NCBI RefSeq assembly: GCF_000154705.2
Contig: NZ_CM002917.1
Span: forward strand, 2,684,461-2,748,460
DNA length: 64,000 bases
Source: Hoeflea phototrophica DFL-43
Lineage (GTDB): Bacteria > Pseudomonadota > Alphaproteobacteria > Rhizobiales > Rhizobiaceae
Reading direction: 5' to 3'
In this document: positions 27,018 through 35,990 of the stretch, piece by piece
Layout of the letters: every line of letters starts with the position of its first letter
How positions within the stretch are numbered: position 1 is the first letter of the stretch
Position numbers and translations under genes: made by a program
The notes under the pieces: model-generated
Seen by the model: only the letters and a program-made list of their open reading frames with translations
Told to the model about the DNA's origin: nothing
Databases searched by the model: none

Positions 27018-28625
27018 GTGGCAAACGATCTCTTCCCCCTCGGCCCCGACACCACTCCCTGGCGCAAACTGACAGACAAATATGTCAGTGTTGAAACATT
27101 TCGCGGCCAGGACATCCTCACAGTGGAGACGGAAGGTTTGCGGCTGCTCTCCGAAACCGCTTTTGGTGACATCAACCACCTTCTGCGCCCCGGCCATCTC
27201 AAGCAGCTCGCAGCCATCCTCGATGATCCGGAAGCGACCGAGAACGACCGCTTTGTCGCCGTGGATCTTTTGAAGAACGCCAATATTTCAGCCGGCGGCG
27301 TGCTTCCCATGTGCCAGGACACCGGCACCGCGATCGTCATGGCCAGCAAGGGCCGGCGGGTCTGGACCGAGGGTGGCGATTACGAGGCGCTGGCCGCCGG
27401 TGTGCGTGACGCCTATGAGCGCCGCAATCTGCGCTACTCCCAGCTTGCACCGATCTCGATGTTCGAGGAAAAGAACACCCGCACCAACCTTCCCGCTCAG
27501 ATCGACATCTATGAGGAAGGTTCTGACGAATACGACTTCCTGTTCATCGCCAAGGGTGGCGGTTCGGCCAACAAGACGTTCCTCTATCAGGGCACGCCCT
27601 CGCTGCTCACCCATGACCGGATGATCGAGTTCCTGCGCGAAAAGATCCTCACGCTCGGCACTGCGGCCTGCCCGCCCTACCATCTCTCGATCGTCATCGG
27701 CGGCACCTCGGCGGAAATGAACCTCAAGACGGTCAAGCTCGCCTCCACCCGTTATCTTGACGATCTGCCCACCAAGGGGTCGGAAGCAGGCCACGCTTTC
27801 CGCGACCTCGAAATGGAAGCCGAAGTGCACAAGCTGACCCAGCAGATGGGTGTGGGAGCGCAGTTCGGCGGCAAGTATTTCTGTCACGATGTCCGCGTCA
27901 TCCGCCTGCCGCGCCATGGCGCGTCGCTGCCGATCGGCCTGGGCGTCTCCTGCTCGGCAGACCGCCAGGCCAAGGGCAAGATCACAAAGGACGGGATCTT
28001 CCTCGAGCAACTGGAGACCGAGCCGTCGAAGTATCTGCCGGAAATCGATGAGAAGAAGCTCTCGGCCCATGTGGTGCACATCGACCTCAATCAGCCGATG
28101 AACGACATTCTCGCCGAACTGTCCAAGCATCCGATCAAGACCCAGCTTTCGCTGACCGGCTCGATCATCGTCGCCCGCGACCTGGCCCATGCGAAAATCC
28201 GCGCCCGGCTCGAGGCTGGCGAACCCATGCCGGACTATTTCAAAAACCACCCGATTTATTATGCCGGTCCGGCCAAGACGCCGGAAGGCTATGCCTCGGG
28301 CTCCTTCGGTCCGACGACAGCAGGCCGGATGGACTCCTATGTCGACCAGTTCCAGTCTTTCGGCGGCTCCATGGTGATGCTCGCCAAGGGCAACCGCTCG
28401 CGCGCTGTGCGCGACGCCTGCGAACGCCATGGCGGTTTTTATCTCGGCTCCATCGGTGGCCCCGCAGCACGCCTTGCTCAGGACTGTATCAAGAAGGTCG
28501 AGGTCGTCGAATACGAGGAATTGGGCATGGAAGCGATCTGGCGGATCGAAGTCGAAAACTTCCCCGCATTTATCGTGATCGACGACAAAGGAAACGACTT
28601 CTTCAAGGAGCTGAACCTGGGATAA
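27018..28625 (+). CDS. fumA: Class I fumarate hydratase, iron-sulfur dependent
   Basis: A 535-residue iron-sulfur fumarase (TCA cycle, fumarate to L-malate). The N-terminal alpha part has [10 protein letters not shown] and GTAACPPYH, both with cluster cysteines; the C-terminal beta part has [15 protein letters not shown] and [19 protein letters not shown], with substrate-binding and base residues. Both parts are in one chain, as in FumA/FumB. The start is GTG at 27018 with GGAAAGG eight bases upstream; codons further up from 26895 are not conserved. It diverges from arsC across about 230 bases, AT-rich and with no gene. It is oxygen-sensitive by family nature. Confidence 0.94.
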   Translation: MANDLFPLGPDTTPWRKLTDKYVSVETFRGQDILTVETEGLRLLSETAFGDINHLLRPGHLKQLAAILDDPEATENDRFVAVDLLKNANISAGGVLPMCQDTGTAIVMASKGRRVWTEGGDYEALAAGVRDAYERRNLRYSQLAPISMFEEKNTRTNLPAQIDIYEEGSDEYDFLFIAKGGGSANKTFLYQGTPSLLTHDRMIEFLREKILTLGTAACPPYHLSIVIGGTSAEMNLKTVKLASTRYLDDLPTKGSEAGHAFRDLEMEAEVHKLTQQMGVGAQFGGKYFCHDVRVIRLPRHGASLPIGLGVSCSADRQAKGKITKDGIFLEQLETEPSKYLPEIDEKKLSAHVVHIDLNQPMNDILAELSKHPIKTQLSLTGSIIVARDLAHAKIRARLEAGEPMPDYFKNHPIYYAGPAKTPEGYASGSFGPTTAGRMDSYVDQFQSFGGSMVMLAKGNRSRAVRDACERHGGFYLGSIGGPAARLAQDCIKKVEVVEYEELGMEAIWRIEVENFPAFIVIDDKGNDFFKELNLG

Positions 28626-28782
28626 CGGCAGGGCCGCGGCGCCGGTTCAGCAGCGCCCGGATCGGCCTTTTGCGGCCTTATCATCACATTCTAATTATCT
28701 ACTGGCAGTTAACATTTCTCGAACAATTGTACAGTAATAGTGAGCCTCAAGGGTTCTATATTACCAGGTTTGGGGACGAAAA

Positions 28783-29853
28783 ATGTCGGCAGGAGCAGCA
28801 AGCAAGGTCCAGAACATGGACACCGCCACATTGGTGCTGGCGACCATGCGCCGCCGCGGCATTACAGGCCTGCCCCGAAATTATGAACTTGTCTACGAAG
28901 CGCTCAACGCGTCAAATCAGTCGCTGACAAGGGAATTTGAATCGCTGAGCCGGTTTCCTGGTCAGGATGAGCTGGACCTTCTGGGCAAGAAGCACTTCCC
29001 CCATCACCATCGCCAGACTGTGGTTGAAGGCGCCCACGACAAGATGACCGACGAGGTCACGGCAATGCTCCGGCTGCTCAAACAGGAGCAGTCATCGCTT
29101 GAGAGCTATTCAAAACTGCTCGGCGAAACATCCAAACGGATTTCGGCGAAGACTGCCTCCAGTTCCGAATTCCTGACCAGCGTTCTGGGTGTGCTCTCGA
29201 ACGCCACCGGCGACACCATGGAAAAGGGCAAGGTCGTCGTGGAACACATGGTCGAGCGCGCCCGCGAAATGGAACAGGTCAAGCTCGAGCTCGACGAGTA
29301 CAAGCGGATCGCCAACACCGATCCCCTCACCCGGCTGGCAAACCGCCGGGCGTTCGACGAAACACTGTCGAACCTCTACATCGACAAGCGCGCTGCGATG
29401 TACCACGCTCTCATCGTCGCCGATGTCGATCACTTCAAGAAATTCAACGATGCCTATGGCCACCCGGTTGGCGACAGGGTTCTCGGCATCGTCGCAGCGG
29501 TGATGAAGAGTGCCGTGCGCAAGGACGTGTTTCTGGCTCGCACCGGCGGCGAGGAGTTCGCAATCATTCTTGAAGGCACCAGCCAGGAGGCGACGATCGG
29601 GATTGCGGAACGGCTTCGCCGCAAGATTGAAACAACGCCGCTCAAGAACCAGAAGACCGGACTGGATTACGGCCCGATCACGCTTTCACTTGGCATTTGC
29701 ATGGCCAGCGAAGCGAGCGGCGCCGAAGAGCTCTACAACAAGGCGGATATAGCCCTCTATGCTGCCAAGAACACCGGCCGCAACCGCTACATGGTCTATA
29801 AGCCAGAACTGAACGAGCAATTCGAGAAGAGCTGGAACCTCTACACCAAGTGA
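28783..29853 (+). CDS. Diguanylate cyclase (GGDEF domain, GGEEF variant)
   Basis: A 356-residue protein with a C-terminal GGDEF domain that makes cyclic di-GMP from two GTP. The active loop reads ARTGGEEFAIIL near residue 257. The region ahead shows DPLTRLANRRAFDETL and the DVDHFKKFNDAYGHPVGD substrate block, all intact. The inhibitory I-site (RxxD) is not kept: valine stands at the aspartate position, so feedback inhibition may be weak. Residues 1-180 are soluble, helical and contain no membrane segment or recognised sensor; a coiled coil is possible around residues 145-175. GGGGACG precedes the ATG. An alone-standing gene, probably of cytoplasmic location. Confidence 0.92.
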   Translation: MSAGAASKVQNMDTATLVLATMRRRGITGLPRNYELVYEALNASNQSLTREFESLSRFPGQDELDLLGKKHFPHHHRQTVVEGAHDKMTDEVTAMLRLLKQEQSSLESYSKLLGETSKRISAKTASSSEFLTSVLGVLSNATGDTMEKGKVVVEHMVERAREMEQVKLELDEYKRIANTDPLTRLANRRAFDETLSNLYIDKRAAMYHALIVADVDHFKKFNDAYGHPVGDRVLGIVAAVMKSAVRKDVFLARTGGEEFAIILEGTSQEATIGIAERLRRKIETTPLKNQKTGLDYGPITLSLGICMASEASGAEELYNKADIALYAAKNTGRNRYMVYKPELNEQFEKSWNLYTK

Positions 29854-30039
29854 TCTGCAATTATATTGTTGACGTGTGGTAATCAAATCCAGCTACCGCA
29901 GGTAATGATCGCCGCAATCTTGCCATAATGCTGGACACGCGACCGCGAAGCAGTTACCGATTGTCGTGGACGGTCGAACAGCTTTGGCACTCGGGCGTCG
30001 GGCCGAATTTTACGTCAACTTCAGCTTCGGGACACTTTC

Positions 30040-30660
30040 ATGACACGCCTGATCACCCTCGCATTCCTGGCACTTTGCTTGATGGTTCCGGCAACCGTCC
30101 AGGCCCAGCCTACCGGACAGTCCGCCAACAACGGCAAATCCTTGCTCCAGATTCTTTTCCCGCCATCGGACAACTACAACAAGTACCGGCGGTCGGATAA
30201 ATCACCGATCAAGCGCAAGATGATCTCCTTCAAGGAAAATCACCCGGTCGGTACCATCATCATCGACACCTCCGATCGACGCCTTTATCACGTGACCAAG
30301 CCGGGCAAGGCCATGGCTTATGGCATCGGCGTTGGCCGCGAAGGCTTCACCTGGCAGGGCAAGAACAAGATCACCCGCAAGGCCGAATGGCCGGGCTGGA
30401 CTCCGCCACAGGTCATGCGTGACCGGGTCAAGCGTCAGGAAGGCCGCGTGCTTCCCGCATATATGCCAGGTGGCCCGGACAATCCGCTCGGCGCTCGTGC
30501 AATGTACATCGGATCGACAATTTACCGCATCCACGGCACCAATCAGCCCTGGACCATCGGCCAGGCAATGTCATCCGGCTGCATCCGCATGGCCAACGAA
30601 GACGTTGAACACCTCTATGATCAGGTCAAAGTCGGCACACGCGTGGTCGTGCGCAACTGA
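30040..30660 (+). CDS. L,D-transpeptidase, ErfK/YbiS/YcfS/YnhG type
   Basis: A 206-residue periplasmic YkuD enzyme: signal peptide MTRLITLAFLALCLMVPATVQA, then the catalytic domain with GTIIIDTSDRRLYHV at its start, IHGTNQPWTIGQAMSSGCIR with the paired histidine and the nucleophilic cysteine (residue 181). It lacks a peptidoglycan-binding domain, unlike the 623-residue enzyme at 23560. Short rhizobial members link wall stems by 3-3 bonds or attach outer-membrane lipoproteins or porins. It stands alone, closed by a strong bidirectional terminator 25 bases downstream. Confidence 0.92.
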   Translation: MTRLITLAFLALCLMVPATVQAQPTGQSANNGKSLLQILFPPSDNYNKYRRSDKSPIKRKMISFKENHPVGTIIIDTSDRRLYHVTKPGKAMAYGIGVGREGFTWQGKNKITRKAEWPGWTPPQVMRDRVKRQEGRVLPAYMPGGPDNPLGARAMYIGSTIYRIHGTNQPWTIGQAMSSGCIRMANEDVEHLYDQVKVGTRVVVRN

Positions 30661-30684
30661 CCCCTGAGCAATCCCATTGAATTG

Positions 30685-30713
30685 AAAAAACCGGCCTTCG
30701 TGCCGGTTTTTTT
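30685..30713. terminator. Bidirectional intrinsic terminator between convergent genes
   Basis: AAAAAACCGGC (30685-30695) pairs with GCCGGTTTTTTT (30702-30713) around CTTCGT. The A run and T run make it work in both directions, serving the L,D-transpeptidase (+) and the flavoprotein gene (-) whose stop lies at 30715. Confidence 0.93.
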
Positions 30714-30714
30714 G

Positions 30715-31323
30715 TCACCACATGCTGGTTTTGGCACGTTCAGGCCATTCCTGATCATAGGTCGCTCCATCAAAACCTTGCTTGAGCTCCTGCATTAGCT
30801 GGCCGGGACTGGGAAGCTGTGAGACATCAGGCCAGGCATCTGCATCCCAGAGTTTCGCGCGCATCAAGGCCCGCGCACACTGGAAGTAGATCTCTCCGAT
30901 GGTGATCACAATCGCCGAGCGCGGCGGCTTGCCTTCCATCGCCAGGCTCGCAAGCAGCGCAGGTTCGACGGAAACAACAGCTTTGCCGTTCACTCTGAGT
31001 GTGCTGTTGGAGCCCGGAATCAGGAACAACAGCGCGACCCGGTTGTCGCGGACGATGTTGCGCAGGGAATCGATGCGGTTGTTGCCGCGCCTGTCGGGAA
31101 CAATCAATGTACGGTCATCACCGATCACCATCACCTGTCCGGGATCACCACGCGGCGAACAGTCAAGTCCTTCAGGTCCGACGGTGGCCAGCGCAACCAG
31201 TGGCGACGCTTCGACAAGCTTGCGGTAGCCCTCGGTCAGCCGGTCGGCAACCTTTACCAACGACGCTTCGGAGCATTCGCCATAGATCGCCTCAAGCTCG
31301 GCAATCGAGGTAATGGTTGTCAT
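30715..31323 (-). CDS. PPOX-class (pyridoxamine 5'-phosphate oxidase-like) FMN-dependent flavoprotein
   Basis: A 202-residue split-barrel flavin-binding protein of the MSMEG_1061 subgroup of the pyridoxamine-phosphate-oxidase superfamily. ATVGPEGLDCSPRGDPG, then RGNNRIDSLRNIV and NSTLRVNGKA are the conserved FMN-contact blocks. The substrate is unknown; relatives reduce or oxidise small heterocycles or use F420 or FMN. Its start overlaps the alpha/beta hydrolase stop by four bases (ATGA at 31320-31323), so the two form an operon, divergent from a MarR regulator. That suggests a small inducible detoxification unit. Confidence 0.85.
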   Translation of the reverse strand: MTTITSIAELEAIYGECSEASLVKVADRLTEGYRKLVEASPLVALATVGPEGLDCSPRGDPGQVMVIGDDRTLIVPDRRGNNRIDSLRNIVRDNRVALLFLIPGSNSTLRVNGKAVVSVEPALLASLAMEGKPPRSAIVITIGEIYFQCARALMRAKLWDADAWPDVSQLPSPGQLMQELKQGFDGATYDQEWPERAKTSMW

Positions 31324-32306
31324 GCGAGTCTCCGCTTCCCTTCAGTCCTGGTCACCACCATCCTATTGTTTTGGCTGGCGCAGGAAAGAGGCAAATCCAG
31401 TATCTCGGCCTGATCTTGCTGCTGATCGACATAAGCGGCCACGGCGTTGATCACCGGCGGTGCTGAAACGATCCGGCGATGGCCGAAGCCATTGGCGCGC
31501 ATGAGGTGAACATGCGGACCCAGAGCGGCAATCGCTTCCGCATTGGAGAACGCCACTTCCTTGTCATCTTCCGCATGAATGGCGAGGATGGGAACGCGAA
31601 TATCATGGAACAGACGGTCCACCCGGAATTCTGACAATGGCCGTCCGGCAACCCGCAGAACCTGCCGCTCGAACGCGTTCTGGGCTGCGGGCCCAAGGCC
31701 CATCAAGTCCCCTGCCCAGCGAAACACATCCTCCATGTTGGAGGGGGCTGCGATGGTCACGATCCGGCCAGGCAGACGTTGCGGCACGTGCAGAATCGCA
31801 CCGGCTGCGGCGGCCATCACCGACGGCCCGCCGAAGGAATGGCCGACAAAGGCATCGAACGGCCCATGCTGCCGCCAGGCGGCATCAATCGCCTCAACCG
31901 CCTTGGGCAAATGCAGCACCCGCCCGCTCGAAGCGCCGTGACCAGGAAGATCAAGACAGACGACGGTCTGTCCCTTGGCAACCAGCGCATCAGCCATCGC
32001 CACCATGTGGTCGCTGCGCGACCGGTAGCCATGCACAATCAGAACCCGGCCACCTGTTGCCTGACCGGGTTCGGGCCGGAACACATGGGTTGCCACGACG
32101 CTTCCGGGAATCATCAGACGAACCGTTTCCGACTCGGCCATCCGCGCCTGGGCCTTCAAGAGCGCGGTTCGCTCCTTTTCGCTCTGCGGCTTGATGGACG
32201 CAGTCCGGGTGAACACCCGAAACGCCAGCTCACCTGCCCTTTCCGGCGACGTCACACTCATCGCGCGAAACGCCGCACGGGTGATTTTTTCAATGAGAGA
32301 TGCCAT
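31320..32306 (-). CDS. Alpha/beta hydrolase family protein
   Basis: A 328-residue hydrolase with the classic fold: oxyanion HGYRSRS around residue 92, nucleophile elbow GHSFGG around residue 160 and a late GFGHRR histidine. The N-terminal 50 residues carry an extra helical stretch (MASLIEKITRAAFRAM). An in-frame extension to 32531 would invade the MarR gene and is rejected. It is transcribed with the PPOX flavoprotein and faces MarR across a 45-base region with an inverted repeat at 32324, so MarR probably represses it. The substrate (ester, lipid, peroxide or xenobiotic) cannot be told. Confidence 0.85.
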   Translation of the reverse strand: MASLIEKITRAAFRAMSVTSPERAGELAFRVFTRTASIKPQSEKERTALLKAQARMAESETVRLMIPGSVVATHVFRPEPGQATGGRVLIVHGYRSRSDHMVAMADALVAKGQTVVCLDLPGHGASSGRVLHLPKAVEAIDAAWRQHGPFDAFVGHSFGGPSVMAAAAGAILHVPQRLPGRIVTIAAPSNMEDVFRWAGDLMGLGPAAQNAFERQVLRVAGRPLSEFRVDRLFHDIRVPILAIHAEDDKEVAFSNAEAIAALGPHVHLMRANGFGHRRIVSAPPVINAVAAYVDQQQDQAEILDLPLSCASQNNRMVVTRTEGKRRLA

Positions 32307-32323
32307 AGTGGAAATCCTGAATG

Positions 32324-32337
32324 GTTCAATGATGAAC
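32324..32337. promoter_or_regulatory. Candidate MarR operator between hydrolase and marR genes
   Basis: GTTCA-ATGA-TGAAC is a perfect inverted repeat in the 45-base divergent gap, and a second short palindrome, TTGTACAA at 32342-32349, touches the MarR start. Either or both could be the MarR binding site. Geometry and position are seen; binding is inferred. Confidence 0.55.
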
Positions 32338-32351
32338 AGAATTGTACAAGT

Positions 32352-32879
32352 ATGAACAAAAAGCAAGCCCTGCCCTGGGACAACCCCCGATTTCGCAACT
32401 GGATTGCCGTTGCCCGCGCCTGCCACGTGATGGGTCAGACGCTGTCGCGCGAGCTTCAGCCGCTCGACATCAAGCCGCCGCATCTCGACATTCTCATCAA
32501 TCTCTACCGCACCCCGGGCATTTCCCAGCAAGACCTTGCAGACAAGCTGCTGGTGGGCCGCTCCAACCTGTCGATGCTGTTGCCACAGATGGAAAAGCGC
32601 GGCCTGCTTGTCAGGCGCAGCGATCCGCGCGACCGGCGGGTCCTCAGGCTCGAATTAACACCGGAAGGCATCGAGCTGACCGAACAGGCCATCACGATCC
32701 AGTCAGCGCTGATTGAACGCACAATGAAGACCGCCACGCTGGAAGAATGCAATCTGGTCGGCGGCGTCATGACGCGGATGATCCGGGAACTCACCCTCGC
32801 CGACGGCGCTGCAAACGAGCCCGAACTGACGAATGCAGCGGATCAATCAAGAGAACTCAAGAGCGACGAGAGCAGCTGA
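32352..32879 (+). CDS. MarR family transcriptional regulator
   Basis: A 175-residue winged-helix regulator. The recognition block is GISQQDLADKLLVGRSNLSMLLPQME, and the wing block VRRSDPRDRRVLRLELTPEG follows, both diagnostic for MarR. Helices ahead of it form the dimer interface. The start ATG gives MNKKQALPWDNPRFRN and follows TTGTACAAGT; a far upstream in-frame start is rejected because it crosses the divergent hydrolase gene. It probably senses a small aromatic or oxidised ligand and represses itself and the divergent hydrolase-flavoprotein operon. The convergent DUF971 gene begins directly after its stop. Confidence 0.9.
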   Translation: MNKKQALPWDNPRFRNWIAVARACHVMGQTLSRELQPLDIKPPHLDILINLYRTPGISQQDLADKLLVGRSNLSMLLPQMEKRGLLVRRSDPRDRRVLRLELTPEGIELTEQAITIQSALIERTMKTATLEECNLVGGVMTRMIRELTLADGAANEPELTNAADQSRELKSDESS

Positions 32880-33248
32880 TCAAGAGGTTCGCGAGAGGCC
32901 TTTGTCCGCAAGTTCGGCAATGTACTCGGCCCAGCGGGCGTCCTTGTCGGCTCCGGTTTCCGACAGGAACTTCCAGGTGAAGATGCCGGTATCATGGCCG
33001 TCATCGAAGGTCAGCCGGACCGCGTAATTGCCGACCGGCAGCACTTTGGTGATCGTCACCTCGGATTTGCCGCCCACGGTGACCCGCTGCTCGGGCGAAT
33101 GGCCCTGAACCTCGGCAGACGGTGAACGGACCCGCAGGAGCTCCGCTTCAAGGCCATAGGCCCGCCCATCGGTAAATCTCACGCTCAGCGTTTTGCGATC
33201 CGCCGACACCCGAAGCTCCTCAGGCCAGGCCTTTTCATGCTCAACCAT
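32880..33248 (-). CDS. DUF971 domain-containing protein (gamma-butyrobetaine hydroxylase N-terminal-like)
   Basis: A 122-residue single-domain protein of the DUF971 family, equal to the zinc-binding N-terminal domain of gamma-butyrobetaine hydroxylase. The blocks PEELRVSADRKTLSVRFTDG and GNYAVRLTFDDGHDTGIFTW are characteristic, with the tryptophan-lysine-phenylalanine end. Free-standing copies are linked to iron-sulfur or molybdenum metabolism by neighbourhood, and moaA lies 172 bases away in the divergent direction. The start at 33248 (AGGG upstream) is preferred; 33278 would add ten residues. Function remains unproven. Confidence 0.82.
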   Translation of the reverse strand: MVEHEKAWPEELRVSADRKTLSVRFTDGRAYGLEAELLRVRSPSAEVQGHSPEQRVTVGGKSEVTITKVLPVGNYAVRLTFDDGHDTGIFTWKFLSETGADKDARWAEYIAELADKGLSRTS

Positions 33249-33420
33249 CGATACGGCCCTTGCTTGTTGTTTGCCCATCGCTGCTGAGGGTGACATAGGC
33301 GGCCTTGGCGGAGCGCACAAGCGGCGATGGCGGAATTGGTTTGAACGTTGACGCTGCCGTGACTTGACGTGGCGACAATGGATGACGACATTGACGCCGA
33401 CACGCAAAGGACACTTGCAG

Positions 33421-34458
33421 ATGAGCAATGCCGCTGACAACGCGCCGGGTCTGCCCGGAAACCAAGGCATGATCGACCCGTTCGGCCGGGCGGTCAGCTA
33501 TCTGCGCGTTTCCGTCACGGATCGCTGTGATTTCCGCTGCACCTATTGCATGGCCGAAAACATGACCTTCCTGCCCAAGAAGGATCTGCTGACACTTGAG
33601 GAGCTTGACCGGCTGTGCACGGTCTTTGTCGAAAAGGGCGTGCGCAAGATCCGGCTGACCGGCGGCGAGCCGCTGGTGCGCAAGAACATCATGCAATTGA
33701 TCCGCGGCCTCAGCCGGCATATCGATGCGGGGCGCATGGACGAGGTGACGCTGACCACCAATGGCTCCCAGCTGACCCGCTTTGCATCCGAGCTTTATGA
33801 TTGCGGCGTACGCCGCATCAATGTCTCCATTGATACACTCGACCCGGACAAATTCCGCCAGATCACCCGCTGGGGCGAGCTAGCCAAGGTGCTAGATGGC
33901 GTCGCTGCAGCGCAGGCTGCAGGGCTCAAGATCAAGATCAATGCCGTGGCGCTCAAGGGTTTCAACGATACTGAGATCCCAGACATGATGAAATGGGCGC
34001 ATGGCCAGGGCATGGACATGACCGTGATCGAGACCATGCCGATGGGCGAGATCGATGAAGACCGCACCGATCAGTACATGCCGCTGTCGCTGCTCCGCGC
34101 GAACATTGAACGCCAGTTTACCCTTGAGGACATCCCGTTCCGCACCGGCGGACCCGCACGCTATGTCAATGTGGCAGAGACCGGCGGCAAGCTCGGCTTC
34201 ATCACGCCCATGACCCACAATTTCTGCGAAAGCTGCAACCGGGTGCGGCTGACCTGCACCGGCACTCTCTACATGTGCCTAGGGCAGGACGACGCCGCCG
34301 ATCTGCGCGCGCCGCTCAGAGCGTCCGAAGGCAACGAGTTGTTGTCCGCCGCAATCGACGAGGCCATCGGCCGCAAGCCCAAGGGCCATGATTTCGTCAT
34401 TGATCGCACCACCCGGCAGCCCGCCGTCTCGCGCCACATGAGCGTCACCGGCGGCTAG
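33421..34458 (+). CDS. moaA: GTP 3',8-cyclase MoaA
   Basis: A 345-residue radical-SAM enzyme turning GTP into 3',8-cyclo-GTP, the first step of molybdenum cofactor synthesis. The N-terminal cluster cysteines are in CDFRCTYC (36, 40, 43); the second 4Fe-4S site lies in [19 protein letters not shown]; the chain ends in the essential Gly-Gly (SVTGG). AAGGA sits ten bases before the ATG. It is divergent from the DUF971 gene and alone as to other moa genes, but mobA lies 2.8 kb downstream, so cofactor genes are dispersed here. Confidence 0.97.
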   Translation: MSNAADNAPGLPGNQGMIDPFGRAVSYLRVSVTDRCDFRCTYCMAENMTFLPKKDLLTLEELDRLCTVFVEKGVRKIRLTGGEPLVRKNIMQLIRGLSRHIDAGRMDEVTLTTNGSQLTRFASELYDCGVRRINVSIDTLDPDKFRQITRWGELAKVLDGVAAAQAAGLKIKINAVALKGFNDTEIPDMMKWAHGQGMDMTVIETMPMGEIDEDRTDQYMPLSLLRANIERQFTLEDIPFRTGGPARYVNVAETGGKLGFITPMTHNFCESCNRVRLTCTGTLYMCLGQDDAADLRAPLRASEGNELLSAAIDEAIGRKPKGHDFVIDRTTRQPAVSRHMSVTGG

Positions 34459-34635
34459 GCTGCAAGACATTGACCGCGTCCTGATTCTGGTGAACCGGGC
34501 GCGGACTGATCAAAATTGCTGATCGATAACCTGTGTTGAACGACTGTGTGAGAAGGCAAACGCCTGCTACCTTGCGACAGACAATCGGCGATTCCGTCGG
34601 AGCGGATTGCCGACACCTTTCAGCCGGACACATTT

Positions 34636-35544
34636 ATGCCAATGACACCAAACATCCGCGGCGCATTGTTTATGGCGCTGTCCATGGCCGGCTTCACGCT
34701 CAATGATTCGATCGTCAAGCTGCTCACCAATGAGATGAGCGTCGCCCAGGTGATGTTCTTGCGGGGCACTATCGCCACGGTGCTGATCTATCTGCTCGCG
34801 CGGCAAAAACGTGCCCTTCGCCCGTTGCGGCTGCTCAAGGACAAATGGGTCGCGCTCAGGGTGTTCGGCGAGGTCGGCGGCACCATTACCTTCCTGATCG
34901 GCCTTGCCCAGGTGCCGATCGCAAACGCATCGGCCATTCTTCAGGCGCTGCCACTGGCCGTCACCATGGGGGCGGCGATGTTCCTGTCGGAGCCCGTCGG
35001 CTGGCGGCGCTGGCTGGCCATCCTGATCGGCTTTGCCGGGGTGTTGATCATCATCCGTCCCGGCTTTGAGGGCTTTTCGCCCTATTCTCTGATGATCTTG
35101 GGAACGGTCCTGCTCGCCGCAACGCGCGACATTGCCACCCGCAAGATCGATGCAACGATCCCTTCGTTGCTGATTTCAACCGTTACCTCGGCCGCGGTGG
35201 CCCTGGCCGGGCTTGTGCTGATAGTGCCAATGGGGGGCTGGGCACCCGTAAATGCCACCCAGATGAGCATGATTGCGGTCGCCGCCTGCCTGTTGCTGGT
35301 CGGCTATCAGTTCATCATCATGGCAATGCGCGAAGGCGAAATCTCGTTTATTGCCCCTTTCCGTTACACCGGATTGCTCTGGGCTGTCCTCATGGGGTAC
35401 CTGCTGTTTGGCGAGATACCGGACATCTTCATGATAGTGGGCGGTACGATTGTTATCGGTTCAGGCCTCTTCACGCTCTACCGCGAACGGGTTCGCAGCA
35501 AAGCCAAACCCGCAAGCCGAGCAGCAGTGCGTCACTCCCCGTGA
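34636..35544 (+). CDS. DMT-superfamily EamA transporter
   Basis: A 302-residue inner-membrane protein of about ten helices made of two EamA repeats. The first begins MTPNIRGALFMALSMAG and ends near residue 140; the second begins LILGTVLLAATRDIATRK. Each carries the short DMT signature near its end (for example YTGLLWAVLMGYLLFGEIPD in the second). Family members export amino acids, nucleobases, drugs or other metabolites; the cargo is not predictable. The C-terminal tail is basic (RVRSKAKPASRAA). It is preceded by a 177-base gap with no recognised element. Confidence 0.88.
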   Translation: MPMTPNIRGALFMALSMAGFTLNDSIVKLLTNEMSVAQVMFLRGTIATVLIYLLARQKRALRPLRLLKDKWVALRVFGEVGGTITFLIGLAQVPIANASAILQALPLAVTMGAAMFLSEPVGWRRWLAILIGFAGVLIIIRPGFEGFSPYSLMILGTVLLAATRDIATRKIDATIPSLLISTVTSAAVALAGLVLIVPMGGWAPVNATQMSMIAVAACLLLVGYQFIIMAMREGEISFIAPFRYTGLLWAVLMGYLLFGEIPDIFMIVGGTIVIGSGLFTLYRERVRSKAKPASRAAVRHSP

Positions 35545-35598
35545 GGCAAGATGCCCGTGTTGCCCGTTCGAACGAAAGCCCCCTCAATGCGAACATCG

Positions 35599-35796
35599 TC
35601 ACTGCGCACTCCTGCGCCGCCCTGTTTGGGGTTTGAGTCCCTTGGGACAAACCTCCGTTTCGTCAACCAGCCGGGTCGCCGCCGCCTCGCGTTCCGCGGC
35701 TTCGGCTTCCCATTCCTCAAACAACCGTGCATGCTCACAATCGCCCCATATGGCATCGCAAAACGGACATCTGTCCAATAATTGAAAATCGGGCAT
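35599..35796 (-). CDS. Small cysteine-motif protein, unknown function
   Basis: A 65-residue protein starting MPDFQLLDRCPFCDAIWGDC. CPFC followed seven residues later by C-x-H, and a further lone cysteine (TEVCPKG), suggest a small zinc-ribbon-like fold. The middle is an acidic-alanine helix (LFEEWEAEAAEREAAATRL). GGAGGG seven bases before the ATG is a near-perfect ribosome site, the main reason to believe it is real. It is antisense and next to two transporters, convergent with the DMT gene and divergent from the MFS gene. I do not recognise a family. Confidence 0.6.
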   Translation of the reverse strand: MPDFQLLDRCPFCDAIWGDCEHARLFEEWEAEAAEREAAATRLVDETEVCPKGLKPQTGRRRSAQ

Positions 35797-35990
35797 AACT
35801 TGCCCTCCACTGAATCCCGAGACTACGGATTATTGCCCCCAAAAATTAAGTAAAACTAAACTTTATTCTTAAGATCGGCAATCAGAACCATGTAACCGCA
35901 CAAACTCGGCACCAGATTACCGATCTTCAAACTTGCAAACCGGCCTTAAACCATTTGCATCCGGGCGCTCAACGGCACACAACACCAACA

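Noticed and set aside
31779..32351. Long upstream extension of the MarR reading frame
   Set aside because: It crosses the hydrolase gene on the opposite strand and has no conserved content. The ATG at 32352 gives the normal MarR start.
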